A stretch of DNA of 64,000 nt from JACCVL01 sp963704295 (GCA_963704295.1 OY969884.1:1240001-1304000); one strand, 5' to 3'; shown: positions 1 through 7,785, counted from the stretch's first letter. Translations and numbers: made by a program. The notes: generated by a model not told the origin, from the letters alone.

Positions 1-2
1 AC

Positions 3-179
3 CCCGCGCCGTTCGGCGTTGGCGGTCTGCTCGCGCTCCAGGTGGGCCTGCTGGTGCTCGGGCATCTCGCCGGCGCGGTGGTGGTCGCCCGGGGCCTAGG
101 ACGCCGGGCGCGGATGCCAGCGGTGGTAGTGCTCGCGGTGCTGATGGCCGTGACCACCGCCGCCGTCCCGTCGCACTGA
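3..179 (+). CDS. C-terminal end of a membrane protein (5' end outside window)
   Basis: An open frame enters from the window edge and stops at TGA 177-179, giving about 58 residues. It reads as a hydrophobic helix (LLALQVGLLVLGHLAGAVVV), an Arg-rich loop (ARGLGRRAR) and a second hydrophobic helix ending ...TTAAVPSH. This two-helix, positive-inside pattern suggests the last transmembrane segments of a polytopic membrane protein. The helix-GHxxG-helix pattern recalls the C-termini of actinobacterial membrane proteins often labelled fenitrothion hydrolase, but that is a weak resemblance from memory. The function is not recognisable from this fragment. Confidence 0.55.
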   Translation, partial: PAPFGVGGLLALQVGLLVLGHLAGAVVVARGLGRRARMPAVVVLAVLMAVTTAAVPSH

Positions 180-247
180 CCCTCCCCTCCGCCCCCCTCT
201 CGCCACGATCCGCGACTTCTGCAGGCCACGGCCCGGTGCCCCCGCAA

Positions 248-293
248 GACGTCATACCGGCGGAGGTCCATCGGCGGCGCGTCGTATGACGTC
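248..293 (+). promoter_or_regulatory. 10-bp inverted repeat upstream of the NuoD-like gene
   Basis: GACGTCATAC (248-257) and GTATGACGTC (284-293) are perfect inverse complements separated by 26 nt. The right arm ends 24 nt before the ATG of the NuoD-like gene. Arms of this length with a spacer of about 2.5 helical turns suit a dimeric regulator; a hairpin in the 5' leader is the alternative. The rest of 180-317 shows no gene. Confidence 0.4.
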
Positions 294-317
294 CGGGGGG
301 CGCCGTACGCTGCGACG

Positions 318-1487
318 ATGCGCGAGCTCGTGGTCGGCCTGGGCGCTGCCGCGGCCGGGCTGGCCGAGCCGGCGGGCGTCGAGATGCACGTGCTGTCGCT
401 CGGCCCGTACCACCCGTCGGCGCACGGGGCGCTCCGACTGCGGCTCAGCCTGGACGGCGACCGGATCGCTACCTGCGAACCCGAGGTGGGGTTCATGCAC
501 CGCGGTGCGGAGAAGCTGTTCGAGGTCCGCGACTACCGGCAGATCATCATGCTGGCCAGCCGGCATGACTGGGTGTCCGGCTACTCCTCCGAGCTCGGGG
601 TCGCGCTGGTCGTCGAGCGGATGCTCGGCATCGAACCGCCGGTCCGCGCGGTGTGGACCCGCACGCTGCTCGCCGAGCTGACCCGCGCGCTGGCCGGCCT
701 CGCGTTCCTCGGCGGACTGCCGCGCGAGCTCACCGGCGCGGTGGACCCGCTCCCGCTGTTCGCGCAGCGGGAGACCCTGCAGGACGTGGTTGAGCAGGCA
801 GCCGGCGGCCGGGTGCACCTGATGATCACCCGGGTCGGTGGGCTGCTGGACGACCTGCCCGAAGGCTGGCTGGACCGGGCTGCCGCCGCCTCATCGCTGG
901 TACGAGACCAGCTGACCGACACCGGCGGCGCGCTGCTCGCCGACCCCGACCTCGCCGCCCGGACCCGGGGAGTGGGCGTCCTTGACCGCGAGACGGCCGT
1001 CGCCCACGGCGTCACCGGCGCCGCCGCACGGGCCTCCGACCTCGACCTCGACCTGCGTCGCGACGAGCCCTACCTCGCCTACGACGAGCTCCGTACCGAC
1101 GGTCTGCTGCGAGTGCCCACTCGGACCACCGGCGATGCGTACGCGCGGCTGGAACTCCTGTACGAGCAGACCATGGTCGCGCTCGACCTGGCCGACGCGT
1201 GCATCGAACGGCTGCGGGCGATGCCGCCGGGACCGGTCGGCATCCGCCTGCCCAAGATCCTGAAGGCGCCCGAGGGGGCCGCCTACGGCGCGGTGGAGAG
1301 CCCGATCGGGGTCAACGGCTACTACCTGGTCTCGCGTGGCGAGAAGGTGCCCTGGCGGCTGAAGCTGCGCACGGCGTCGTTCGGCAACGTCTCCGCACTG
1401 CCGGCGCTGCTCACCGGGTGCACGGTGGACGACCTGGTCGCAGTGCTGGCCTCGATGCTGTTCGTCACCGGCGACATCGACCGCTGA
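318..1487 (+). CDS. orphan NADH-quinone oxidoreductase subunit D-like protein
   Basis: This 389-residue protein belongs to the NuoD/49-kDa subunit and hydrogenase large-subunit family. Near residues 29-40 it carries GPYHPSAHGALRL, matching the family GPQHPSTHGxLRL quinone-site loop including both His. It keeps a GFxHRGxEKL segment (about 58-67) and ends FVTGDIDR, as NuoD proteins end FGEVDR. It is standalone: no NuoC, NuoB or other complex I gene is adjacent. The usual Met-Asp-Tyr-Leu-Ser-Pro segment, whose Tyr is thought to contact quinone, reads HDWVSGY. The N-terminal region up to about residue 20 is unusual. It is probably a paralogue of NuoD in a partial or alternative complex; its activity is unknown. 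The next gene is convergent. Confidence 0.8.
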   Translation: MRELVVGLGAAAAGLAEPAGVEMHVLSLGPYHPSAHGALRLRLSLDGDRIATCEPEVGFMHRGAEKLFEVRDYRQIIMLASRHDWVSGYSSELGVALVVERMLGIEPPVRAVWTRTLLAELTRALAGLAFLGGLPRELTGAVDPLPLFAQRETLQDVVEQAAGGRVHLMITRVGGLLDDLPEGWLDRAAAASSLVRDQLTDTGGALLADPDLAARTRGVGVLDRETAVAHGVTGAAARASDLDLDLRRDEPYLAYDELRTDGLLRVPTRTTGDAYARLELLYEQTMVALDLADACIERLRAMPPGPVGIRLPKILKAPEGAAYGAVESPIGVNGYYLVSRGEKVPWRLKLRTASFGNVSALPALLTGCTVDDLVAVLASMLFVTGDIDR

Positions 1488-1488
1488 G

Positions 1489-1502
1489 CGGCTGATCAGC
1501 CG
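1489..1502. terminator. small palindromic terminator candidate between convergent genes
   Basis: CGGCTGATCAGCCG is a perfect 14-bp palindrome 1 nt after the NuoD-like stop and 6 nt before the stop of the leftward binding-protein gene. It could fold into a short stem serving both strands. There is no T-tract. Confidence 0.4.
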
Positions 1503-1508
1503 GCCCGG

Positions 1509-2480
1509 TCAGCCCAGCAGTCCCTGGTCCTCGAGGTACTGCTGCGCGACGTCGTCCGGCTTCTGCCGCTCCAGGTCGACCGCGGCGTTCATCTCGGCCA
1601 GGTCCTCGGTGGTGAGCACGTCGGACAGCGCGTTCAGCGTCTCCTCGATGTCGGGGTTCGCGTCGAGCGTCTCCTGCGCCACCACGGGAACGAGGTTCTG
1701 CGACACCTGCAGGCCCTGATCGTCCTCGAGGAGCACCAGCCCCAGCTGCTCGAGGCTGCCGTCCGAGGTGCCGACGAGCCCGGCCTGCGACTCACCCTCG
1801 AGCACCGAGTCCTTCGTCTGCTGGCTGCCGAAGCCGAGCGGCAGCACCTTGCCGATCTCGATGCCGTACACCTTCTCCAGGCCGATCGCGCAGTCCTGGC
1901 GCTTGGCACAGTCCTCGGAGGCGGCCAGCGTGATCGGCTCGCCCAGGTCACCCAGGTCGCTGAGCGTGCTGAGGTCGTTCTCGGCAGCGAAGTCCTCGGT
2001 GACGGCGAAGGCGTTCTGGTCGGTCGCCTCTGCCGGCGCCAGAGCGACCAGGTTGAGCGGCTGCAGCAGCTCGTTCAAGGCGTCCATCGTCTCGTCGATC
2101 TCGTTCGAGCTGACCTGCGGCGCGTCCGGGCCGTTCACCTGCGCCTGCAGCTCGTCGGTGATCGACCCGGCGTACTCCGGGACCACGTCGATGTTGCCCT
2201 GCTGAAGGTCGCGGATGTAGACGTCGCGGGTGCCGACCAGTTCGGCGTCGACGGAGTAGCCGGCTTCCTCCAGCACCAGCTCGTACATCGACGCCATGAT
2301 CTGCATCTCGGTGAAGTCCTGGCCGCCCAGCACCAACGAGCCCTTGTCCTCACTGGCGGAGCCATCCGAACCGGAGCCGGAGTCCTCGGCCAGCGGGTCG
2401 TCACTGCCGCAGCCGGCCACGAGGAGCAGGAACGACGCTGCAAGCCCCGCGAGCAGTCCGCGCATGGAGATTCTGGCCAT
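1509..2480 (-). CDS. glycine betaine/choline-type ABC transporter substrate-binding lipoprotein
   Basis: This 323-residue protein has a lipoprotein signal peptide: MARISMRGLLAGL..., a hydrophobic stretch and the lipobox LVAGC followed by an acidic Gly/Ser linker. The mature part (SLVLGGQDFTEMQIMASMYELVLEEAGYSVD...) is typical of OpuBC/OpuCC/ProX binding proteins for quaternary amines, with the motif VVPEYAGSITDEL. It would be anchored outside the membrane and deliver substrate to the two permeases encoded just upstream. ATG 2480 was chosen because the lipoprotein n-region starts there and AGAAGGTGG lies 10-16 nt ahead; an in-frame extension to 2546 lacks support. The substrate (glycine betaine, choline, carnitine or ectoine) cannot be told from sequence. 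Confidence 0.88.
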   Translation of the reverse strand: MARISMRGLLAGLAASFLLLVAGCGSDDPLAEDSGSGSDGSASEDKGSLVLGGQDFTEMQIMASMYELVLEEAGYSVDAELVGTRDVYIRDLQQGNIDVVPEYAGSITDELQAQVNGPDAPQVSSNEIDETMDALNELLQPLNLVALAPAEATDQNAFAVTEDFAAENDLSTLSDLGDLGEPITLAASEDCAKRQDCAIGLEKVYGIEIGKVLPLGFGSQQTKDSVLEGESQAGLVGTSDGSLEQLGLVLLEDDQGLQVSQNLVPVVAQETLDANPDIEETLNALSDVLTTEDLAEMNAAVDLERQKPDDVAQQYLEDQGLLG

Positions 2481-2633
2481 TTGGTGCGCACCACCTTCTG
2501 TGTCCCGCGAGCCATGCCGGCTCCCGCGTGTCCGGTGGGGCACCAAGGCGCCCCAGTCAGGGTCAGCCCATCACCCTGCAGACAGGTCCGCAAGCAGAGT
2601 CACCGATAACTGGGACACGATCGGGTCACAGGG

Positions 2634-3377
2634 TCACGAACGCGTCGCAACCGCTGGCTGTCCGGCCGGTGCGCGGCTGGTTTGTGCCGCTTTGCGCGCG
2701 GCGCGTCGGGGGTCCACCAGTCGCTCAATGCCTGCCATCACACCCTCGAGGGCGACCGCGATGATCGCCACCAGGAACGCACCGGCCACGACCTGGGCGG
2801 TGTCGCTGGTCGCGAAGCCCTCGGTGACGATGTTGCCCAAGCCGGGCCCGGCGACGAGGGCCGCGATGGTGGCGGTGGCCCACACCTGGACGACCGCCAG
2901 CCGCAGGCCGGTGATGACCAGCGGCAGGGCCAGCGGCAGCTCGACGCGACGAAACACCTCGCTGGCACGCATGCCCATCCCCTCGGCCGCCTCGACGACG
3001 TCTCGGTCGACCTCGCGCATCCCGACGTAGGCGTTGGTCACGATCGGGGGCAGCGCGAACAACAGCAGCGACGCCAGCGTGGCGAGTCCGGCCCGCCCGT
3101 ACGGCCCGAGCTCGTCGATGCCCAGCGGGCCGACCGAAAGGATCACCAGCACCGCGAACGTCGGCACGGCCCGGCCGATGTTGCTGAGGTTGATCGCAAG
3201 CACACCGCCTCGACCGAGGTGACCCAGCCACAGGGCAAGCGGCAGCCCGACCAGCGCGGCCACCAGCACGCTCGTGCCGGTCAGCAGCAGTTGCTGGACG
3301 AGGTAGGCGGCGATGCCCTGCTGTCCGCTCCAGTTGGCGCCGTCGGACAGGTAGGCCCAGACGTCCACGACGTTCAT
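2634..3377 (-). CDS. quaternary-amine ABC transporter permease (OpuBB/ProW type)
   Basis: This 247-residue inner-membrane permease has about five to six hydrophobic segments and the cytoplasmic coupling loop EAAEGMGMRASEVFRRVELP (about residues 128-147), the EAA motif that docks on the ATPase. The GLGNIVTEGF and ALVAGPGLG segments are typical of BPD_transp_1 permeases of the OpuB/OpuC group. It lies 16 nt downstream of the other permease and 153 nt upstream of the binding-protein gene, so the three are probably one leftward transcript. The C-terminus is Arg/Ala-rich. Confidence 0.88.
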   Translation of the reverse strand: MNVVDVWAYLSDGANWSGQQGIAAYLVQQLLLTGTSVLVAALVGLPLALWLGHLGRGGVLAINLSNIGRAVPTFAVLVILSVGPLGIDELGPYGRAGLATLASLLLFALPPIVTNAYVGMREVDRDVVEAAEGMGMRASEVFRRVELPLALPLVITGLRLAVVQVWATATIAALVAGPGLGNIVTEGFATSDTAQVVAGAFLVAIIAVALEGVMAGIERLVDPRRAARKAAQTSRAPAGQPAVATRS

Positions 3378-3393
3378 CGACCGCTCCCCCGGC

Positions 3394-4116
3394 TCATGCG
3401 CGCGCCCGTTGCCACGGCGTGAGCAGGCGCTGCAGACCCAGCAGCAGCAGGTCGAACGTCACGGCCAGCGCCACGCAGAGCACGCTGGCGGTGAAGATCT
3501 GCGCCTTGAAGTCGGTGTCGATGGCCAGGATCAGCAGGTTGCCAAGGCCGCCGTAGCCGAGGATCGACCCGACCGTGAGCAGGGCGACCGTGCTGACCGT
3601 CGCCACCCGCAAGCCGGCCATGATGACCGGCATCGCCAGCGGCAGCTCGATTCTGAGCAGCAGCTTGGTGGGTCCGTAGCCGAGCCCCTGCCCGGCTTCC
3701 CGCACGTCAGCCGGCACCGCCTCGAGGCCGGCCAGGATGTTGCGGACGAGGATCGTCAGCGTGTAGAGCGCTAGCCCGATCACCACGCTCCAGGCGCTGA
3801 TCCCGGTGATGGGCAACAGCAGCGAGAACATCGCGAGCGACGGGATGGTGTACAGGATCGTGCTGGTGCCCAGAACAGCGCCGGCCGCCGGGCGGCTGCG
3901 GCGGGCCAGCAGCGCCAGTGGGAACGCCAGGGCGGCGCCGAGCAGCACCGAGACGACCGTGATCCAGACGTGCTCGGTCAGCTCGGTGGTGATCTCGGCG
4001 CTGTAGTCGCTGATGTACGCGGGACAGAACCAGTTGTTGGCGGGGAAGGTGTAGCACTCCCGTGACGTGTCGATGCCGGCCTGCGGGGCTAGGGTCGCCG
4101 CATGACTCGCGAGCAT
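3394..4116 (-). CDS. quaternary-amine ABC transporter permease (second, OpuBD/ProW type)
   Basis: This 240-residue permease is paralogous to its neighbour. Its EAA loop reads EAGQGLGYGPTKLLLRIELP, followed by AMPVIMAGLRVATVSTVAL and a GSILGYGGLGNLLI segment. N-terminal residues to about 40 form a short non-helical stretch containing two Cys (SRECYTF and NWFCPAY), perhaps extracytoplasmic. The open frame runs far upstream, but that part is a shadow of the divergent ATPase gene. ATG 4116 was chosen (GTG 4122 is also possible) because it leaves 30 nt to the ATPase start. There is no convincing SD. It is the first gene of the leftward permease/binding-protein unit. Confidence 0.82.
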   Translation of the reverse strand: MLASHAATLAPQAGIDTSRECYTFPANNWFCPAYISDYSAEITTELTEHVWITVVSVLLGAALAFPLALLARRSRPAAGAVLGTSTILYTIPSLAMFSLLLPITGISAWSVVIGLALYTLTILVRNILAGLEAVPADVREAGQGLGYGPTKLLLRIELPLAMPVIMAGLRVATVSTVALLTVGSILGYGGLGNLLILAIDTDFKAQIFTASVLCVALAVTFDLLLLGLQRLLTPWQRARA

Positions 4117-4146
4117 GCTCACGAGGTCGACGCTATCGAGGATCCG

Positions 4147-5310
4147 ATGATCCGGCTGGATGCGGTCGGCAAGACCTATCCCGACGGGACCATCGCGGTC
4201 CAACGGCTCGACCTGGACGTGGCCCGCGGCGCGTTGGTCACTCTCGTCGGCCCGTCCGGCTGCGGAAAGTCCACCACGCTGAAGATGGTGAACCGGCTGA
4301 TCGAGCCGACGTCGGGAACGATCGTGCTGGACGGCGAGGACGTCACCCGCGCCGATCCGGTGCAGCTGCGTCGTCGGATCGGCTACGTCATCCAACAGGT
4401 CGGGTTGTTTCCGCACCAGACCGTTCGTACCAACGTCGCGACCGTGGCCAGCCTGCTCGGCTGGAACCGCAAGCGCACCCACGAGCGGGTGGACGAGCTG
4501 CTCACCCTGGTCGGGCTCGAGCCAGGCCAGTACGCCGACCGGTTCCCCAGCCAGCTGTCCGGCGGGCAGCGGCAACGAGTCGGAGTCGCCCGGGCCTTGG
4601 TGGCGGACCCGCCCGTGCTGCTGATGGACGAGCCGTTCGGGGCCGTGGACCCGGTGGTCCGCACCCGGCTGCAGGACGAGTTCGTCGCCCTGCAGGAGCG
4701 GCTCGGCACCACGGTCATGTTCGTCACCCATGACATCGAGGAGGCGGTCCGGCTCGGGAACCGGGTGGCCGTCTTCGAGCAGGGCGGTCGGCTGGCCCAG
4801 TACGACACGCCGGCGCGGGTGCTCGGAGCACCGGCCGACGACTTCGTCGCCGGCTTCGTGGGGTCGGACCGCGGGCTGCGCCGGCTCGCCGTCACCGGCA
4901 TCAACGACTCCGACCTCGAGTTGCCGCCGATCGTCCGCGAGGACGACGGGCTGGCCGACGCCCGCGCGGTGCTGGACCGCGAGCGGGCCCGCTGGGCGGT
5001 GGTGGTCGACTCCGCCGGCGACCTGCGCGGCTGGCTGGGCGCCGACGAGGCGACCGGCAGCGGCACCGTGACCGAGCGCGGACACCGGATGGACGCCTGG
5101 GTGCCTCGGGGCGCCTCCCTCAAGGACGCGCTGGCCCGGATGCTCCAGCACGACGCCGGATGGGTGGCCGTCCTGGACGGCTCGAAGCTGTGCGGCGTGT
5201 TGACGCCAGCGACCCTGCACGGGGCGCTGCGCCGGTCGGTCGAGGCCGACGACCGGGGGGTGGAGCACGCGAGCGTCGAGGTCGACTCCGCCGGTCCCGT
5301 ACACGCCTGA
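4147..5310 (+). CDS. quaternary-amine ABC transporter ATP-binding protein with CBS domains (OpuBA/ProV type)
   Basis: This 387-residue cytoplasmic ATPase has Walker A GPSGCGKST (about residues 36-44), signature LSGGQRQRVGVARAL, Walker B VLLMDEPFGAVDP and the switch His in FVTHDIEEA. The ProV-family start reads MIRLDAVGKTYPDG. After about residue 240 come two weak CBS-like segments (ADARAVLDRERARWAVVVD and SLKDALARMLQHDAGWVAVLDG); in OpuA/ProV proteins CBS domains sense ionic strength or nucleotides. ATG 4147 is preceded by GAGG at 5-nt spacing. It is transcribed away from its own permeases from a 30-bp divergent gap, so the promoters must overlap coding ends. The 3' end is followed by an inverted repeat belonging to the nuclease cassette. 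Confidence 0.9.
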   Translation: MIRLDAVGKTYPDGTIAVQRLDLDVARGALVTLVGPSGCGKSTTLKMVNRLIEPTSGTIVLDGEDVTRADPVQLRRRIGYVIQQVGLFPHQTVRTNVATVASLLGWNRKRTHERVDELLTLVGLEPGQYADRFPSQLSGGQRQRVGVARALVADPPVLLMDEPFGAVDPVVRTRLQDEFVALQERLGTTVMFVTHDIEEAVRLGNRVAVFEQGGRLAQYDTPARVLGAPADDFVAGFVGSDRGLRRLAVTGINDSDLELPPIVREDDGLADARAVLDRERARWAVVVDSAGDLRGWLGADEATGSGTVTERGHRMDAWVPRGASLKDALARMLQHDAGWVAVLDGSKLCGVLTPATLHGALRRSVEADDRGVEHASVEVDSAGPVHA

Positions 5311-5315
5311 CGTGG

Positions 5316-5369
5316 CCGTGCCGCTTTCACGGGGTACCCCGTGAAAGCAGCACTGCCCGGGGGTCATGA
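5316..5369. repeat. left 54-bp inverted repeat of the nuclease cassette, with 24-bp palindromic core
   Basis: Read on the minus strand, this segment matches 6505-6558 at 44 of 54 positions without gaps. The core 5324-5347 is a perfect 24-bp palindrome centred on GGGGTACCCC; 19 bases spanning the core (CACGGGGTACCCCGTGAAA) are identical in both copies. The core lies at the outer end and TCATGACCC at the inner end, as in terminal inverted repeats. A second short copy of GCACTGCCCGG lies just inside (about 5385-5395). No target-site duplication is obvious. It could also act as a terminator for the ATPase gene. Confidence 0.75.
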
Positions 5370-5440
5370 GGCGGGTGGAGCGTGCACTGCCCGGACACAG
5401 TGGCCGCAGGGTCTGGCTCAGCGCCAAACGGGCGAGACGC

Positions 5441-6382
5441 TCAGGCGGCCCGCACGCCTAGCGCCCGAGCGAACCTGTCCGCCGCCGCATCGAACGCGAA
5501 GAGCTCGGGCCAGGTCACCCGGACCACGGTCCAGCCGAGCGAGCGCAGCCGGTCCTCACGCAGCTTCTCCCGGAACACGACATCGCCCGGATCCTCGTGC
5601 GGCCTCAGATCACGCTGGTACTTGCGCCGGCCGTCGAACTCACCCACAACCCCCCGCTCGGGCCAAGCGAAGTCCGCATAGGCCAGGAAGGCGCCGTCGC
5701 GGATCTCGTACTGCAATTCGGGGGTCGGCATCCCCCAACGCCGCAGCCGCACCCTGGTGAGGCTTTCCCCCGCGCTGGCGGCCCGGCCGTCAAGCCGTGG
5801 GATCGTCCAGCGCAACGCGCGAGAGCGGGGCACATTGCTCCACCCGTTCGCGCAGGCCCACAGGCTCCTCGGGTCGGTCAGCTCCTGCCTGAGCGCGGAG
5901 TCACCCAGCACCACCGCTCGATCGTGGTCGGCCAGCAACATCGCTCCCGCGACCACGACGGTGGGCGGTCCGATCAGCAGGCCGTCCGCGGCGACGCAGG
6001 CCGACCGCTCCAGCGGGCCCTCGTGACGGTTGACGCCGTACTCGATGCGCCCGCTGCGGTCGTCAAGGTGTGTGACGTGAACGGTGTCCAGGTCGGGGCG
6101 CAAGGTCTCCACCCCGAGAGCGAGCGCGCCGGTGATGTGCGTCAGGGCTACAGCGCCCCCCGCCTGCATCTGGATCGCGCGCGCCAGCAGCAGGTGCCTG
6201 CGCTCGGGGTGAGCCTCCTGCCACTGGTCCGTCGCGACGTACGCGCCGCGGCGCAGCCGGCGCCAATGGCGGCGCCCGATCGCGCGGGCTATGTCACGGG
6301 CGTCGTAGCCAGCATCGTGGGCATCCGCCGTCAGGAAGACGCCGGACTGACCTGCAGCCCGGGCGGCGAGCTCCTCGTTCAT
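5441..6382 (-). CDS. AbiEi-type winged-helix plus DUF559/Vsr-like endonuclease-domain protein
   Basis: This 313-residue protein has an N-terminal AbiEi-antitoxin-like region (MNEELAARAAGQSGVFLTADAH..., RRHWRRLRRGAYV near residues 41-53) and a middle region typical of this actinobacterial family. Its C-terminal 100 residues look like a very-short-patch-repair/DUF559 nuclease: YADFAWPERGVVGEFDGRRK supplies the Asp and Glu-x-Asp-Gly of the fold, followed by REKLREDRLRSLGWTVVRVTWPEL. No AbiEii toxin is adjacent, so it is not a complete type IV toxin-antitoxin pair. ATG 6382 was chosen at the conserved N-terminus; an extension to 6451 is possible. It is framed by inverted repeats at 5316-5369 and 6505-6558. 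Its biological role is not established. Confidence 0.8.
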   Translation of the reverse strand: MNEELAARAAGQSGVFLTADAHDAGYDARDIARAIGRRHWRRLRRGAYVATDQWQEAHPERRHLLLARAIQMQAGGAVALTHITGALALGVETLRPDLDTVHVTHLDDRSGRIEYGVNRHEGPLERSACVAADGLLIGPPTVVVAGAMLLADHDRAVVLGDSALRQELTDPRSLWACANGWSNVPRSRALRWTIPRLDGRAASAGESLTRVRLRRWGMPTPELQYEIRDGAFLAYADFAWPERGVVGEFDGRRKYQRDLRPHEDPGDVVFREKLREDRLRSLGWTVVRVTWPELFAFDAAADRFARALGVRAA

Positions 6383-6504
6383 ACCCGCAGACTGGTCGGG
6401 CCGCGGGTGGCCGGGAGCTGTGACCGGGTGAACCCGTGGATGAGGGCGCAATGCACAGGGAGCAGCTCTCGTACTGCCTCAGGGTTGTGTGCGCTGCCCC
6501 AGGG

Positions 6505-6558
6505 TCATGACCCGCGTGCAGCGTCACTGTCACGGGGTACCCCGTGAAAACCACACGG
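6505..6558. repeat. right 54-bp inverted repeat of the nuclease cassette, palindromic core
   Basis: This is the partner of 5316-5369 (44/54 identity in inverted orientation). The core 6530-6547 is an 18-bp perfect palindrome sharing GGGGTACCCC with the left copy. It lies 120-180 nt upstream of the nuclease gene start, so it may contain its promoter or operator, and 20 nt after it lies the stop of the next leftward gene. With the left copy it delimits a unit of about 1.24 kb. The rest of 6383-6578 shows nothing else. Confidence 0.75.
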
Positions 6559-6578
6559 GGCGGGCGGCGCCGGGGGGG

Positions 6579-7262
6579 TCAGGCGTGCTTGCGGGTGTCC
6601 TCGGCCGGACTCCCCACGGACTCCGACGCCCGCTGGTCCCAGCCCATCAGGTCCACCACGGTCGGAGCGTCGCCGTCCCACGACGCCAGCGCGTCGGCGG
6701 TCTCGGCGTCGGGCTCGGCCGGGTCGCCGAGCTGGGAGTCCAGACGGGTTCGCAGGTCGTGCACCGTGGCCTGCAGCTCGGCGACCACCCGGGCCTCGCG
6801 ACGGACCCGGTCCTCGGCCTCGTCCACTCGGCGCAGCGCCACCCTCAGCGCGCGGCGCAGCCGCAGGATGATCGCGTCCCGGTTGGCCATCCGGGCGGCC
6901 ATCCGGGCAGAGAAGGCGGTGTGCTCGCGCACCCGCTCAGCCGCGAGAGTCTGGTAGTCCATCGCCTGCTTGGCGCGATCCCGGGCGGCGTCGCGGCGTG
7001 CCTGGGCGAGCTCGTTGGTGACGATCCGCGTCGCGGCCGCTCCGGCGAGCAGGGCGACCACCGCCGCAGCGGCCAGCGCCCATCTCTCACCGTTCACCAG
7101 CGCCGCGGCGACCACGAGGGTCGCGGCGGCGAGCAGGCCGACCGCCACCCACATCCGCACGCTGCGCTGCCGTCGTCTGTCTGCTACCCCTGTGCCAGCC
7201 ACGACGGCACCGTACGGCGGCCGGACCCGGTCACCGTGGAGGCGCGCCGCGCTCCGTACCAT
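6579..7262 (-). CDS. two-helix membrane protein with coiled coil, last gene of the folate block
   Basis: About 227 residues. After a basic N-terminus come two hydrophobic segments (WVAVGLLAAATLVVAAALV and WALAAAAVVALLAGAAA), then a long charged helix rich in Arg/Ala/Glu (about residues 85-165) predicted to form a coiled coil in the cytoplasm, and an acidic tail. Its place after DUF3180 corresponds to Rv3604c (DUF6779-like) in Mycobacterium tuberculosis as I remember it; the architecture agrees but I cannot confirm homology. The start is uncertain: ATG 7289, 7280 and 7262 all overlap DUF3180, while GTG 7202 would not. None has a good SD. Function unknown. Confidence 0.6.
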   Translation of the reverse strand: MVRSAARLHGDRVRPPYGAVVAGTGVADRRRQRSVRMWVAVGLLAAATLVVAAALVNGERWALAAAAVVALLAGAAATRIVTNELAQARRDAARDRAKQAMDYQTLAAERVREHTAFSARMAARMANRDAIILRLRRALRVALRRVDEAEDRVRREARVVAELQATVHDLRTRLDSQLGDPAEPDAETADALASWDGDAPTVVDLMGWDQRASESVGSPAEDTRKHA

Positions 7263-7785
7263 CTGGCTCAGCAGTCCCATCCGTACCATCGCGGTCGTCG
7301 GGCACCCGACAGGCGCGCTCCAACGCCAGCCCGCCGGTGGCAAGCGCGACCGCCGCCGCGGCCGCGAGCAGCCCGTGGACGAGGCGCTCCCGCGGCAGCG
7401 CGGCCTGCGTCTCGCCGAGGAAGGTGAGCGCGAACGCGAAGTAGCCGCCGGCGAACGCAGCGCCGGTGAGCGCCGATGCCTTGCCGAGGACGAGCAGGTT
7501 GACCGCCCGCTGGCTGTCGATTCGCTGTCGGCGCCGGTGCAGCGTGCGCCAGGTGGTCCAGGCCAGCGCACCGAGCACCACGGCGACGAACAGCAGCGTC
7601 AGCACGGACAGCCAGGACACGGTCGGCACCGTTCCCCCGGTCCGCTCCACCAGCGGAGGGACCGCCCCTCCGACGAGCGCTCCGAGCAGCGCGGACACCG
7701 CCAGGGTGGGCGCCGAGGTGGTTCGCACCCGGCCGGGCGGTGGCTGCGGACCCTCCGGCCCGGTCCCCCCGGGGCGATCGCTCAC
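7231..7785 (-). CDS. DUF3180 family membrane protein
   Basis: This 184-residue protein has four hydrophobic segments (starting about residues 24, 56, 100 and 137) with an RRRQRIDSQRAVNLLVLGKASALTGA loop between the second and third, which is characteristic of the DUF3180 family that follows folK in many actinobacteria (Rv3605c position). The tail is a low-complexity Asp/Gly/Arg stretch. The GTG start 7785 lies 8 nt after the folK stop. It is presumably co-transcribed with the folate genes. Its function is not known. Confidence 0.82.
   Translation of the reverse strand: MSDRPGGTGPEGPQPPPGRVRTTSAPTLAVSALLGALVGGAVPPLVERTGGTVPTVSWLSVLTLLFVAVVLGALAWTTWRTLHRRRQRIDSQRAVNLLVLGKASALTGAAFAGGYFAFALTFLGETQAALPRERLVHGLLAAAAAVALATGGLALERACRVPDDRDGTDGTAEPDGTERGAPPR

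Noticed and set aside
5316..5369. Treating the palindrome as only the terminator of the ATPase gene
   Set aside because: The whole 54-bp segment recurs inverted at 6505-6558, which a simple terminator would not explain, although it may also terminate transcription.
4117..5427. Long leftward frame extending the permease gene into the ATPase region
   Set aside because: It is the antisense shadow of the ATPase gene, which has all ABC motifs and an SD-supported start.
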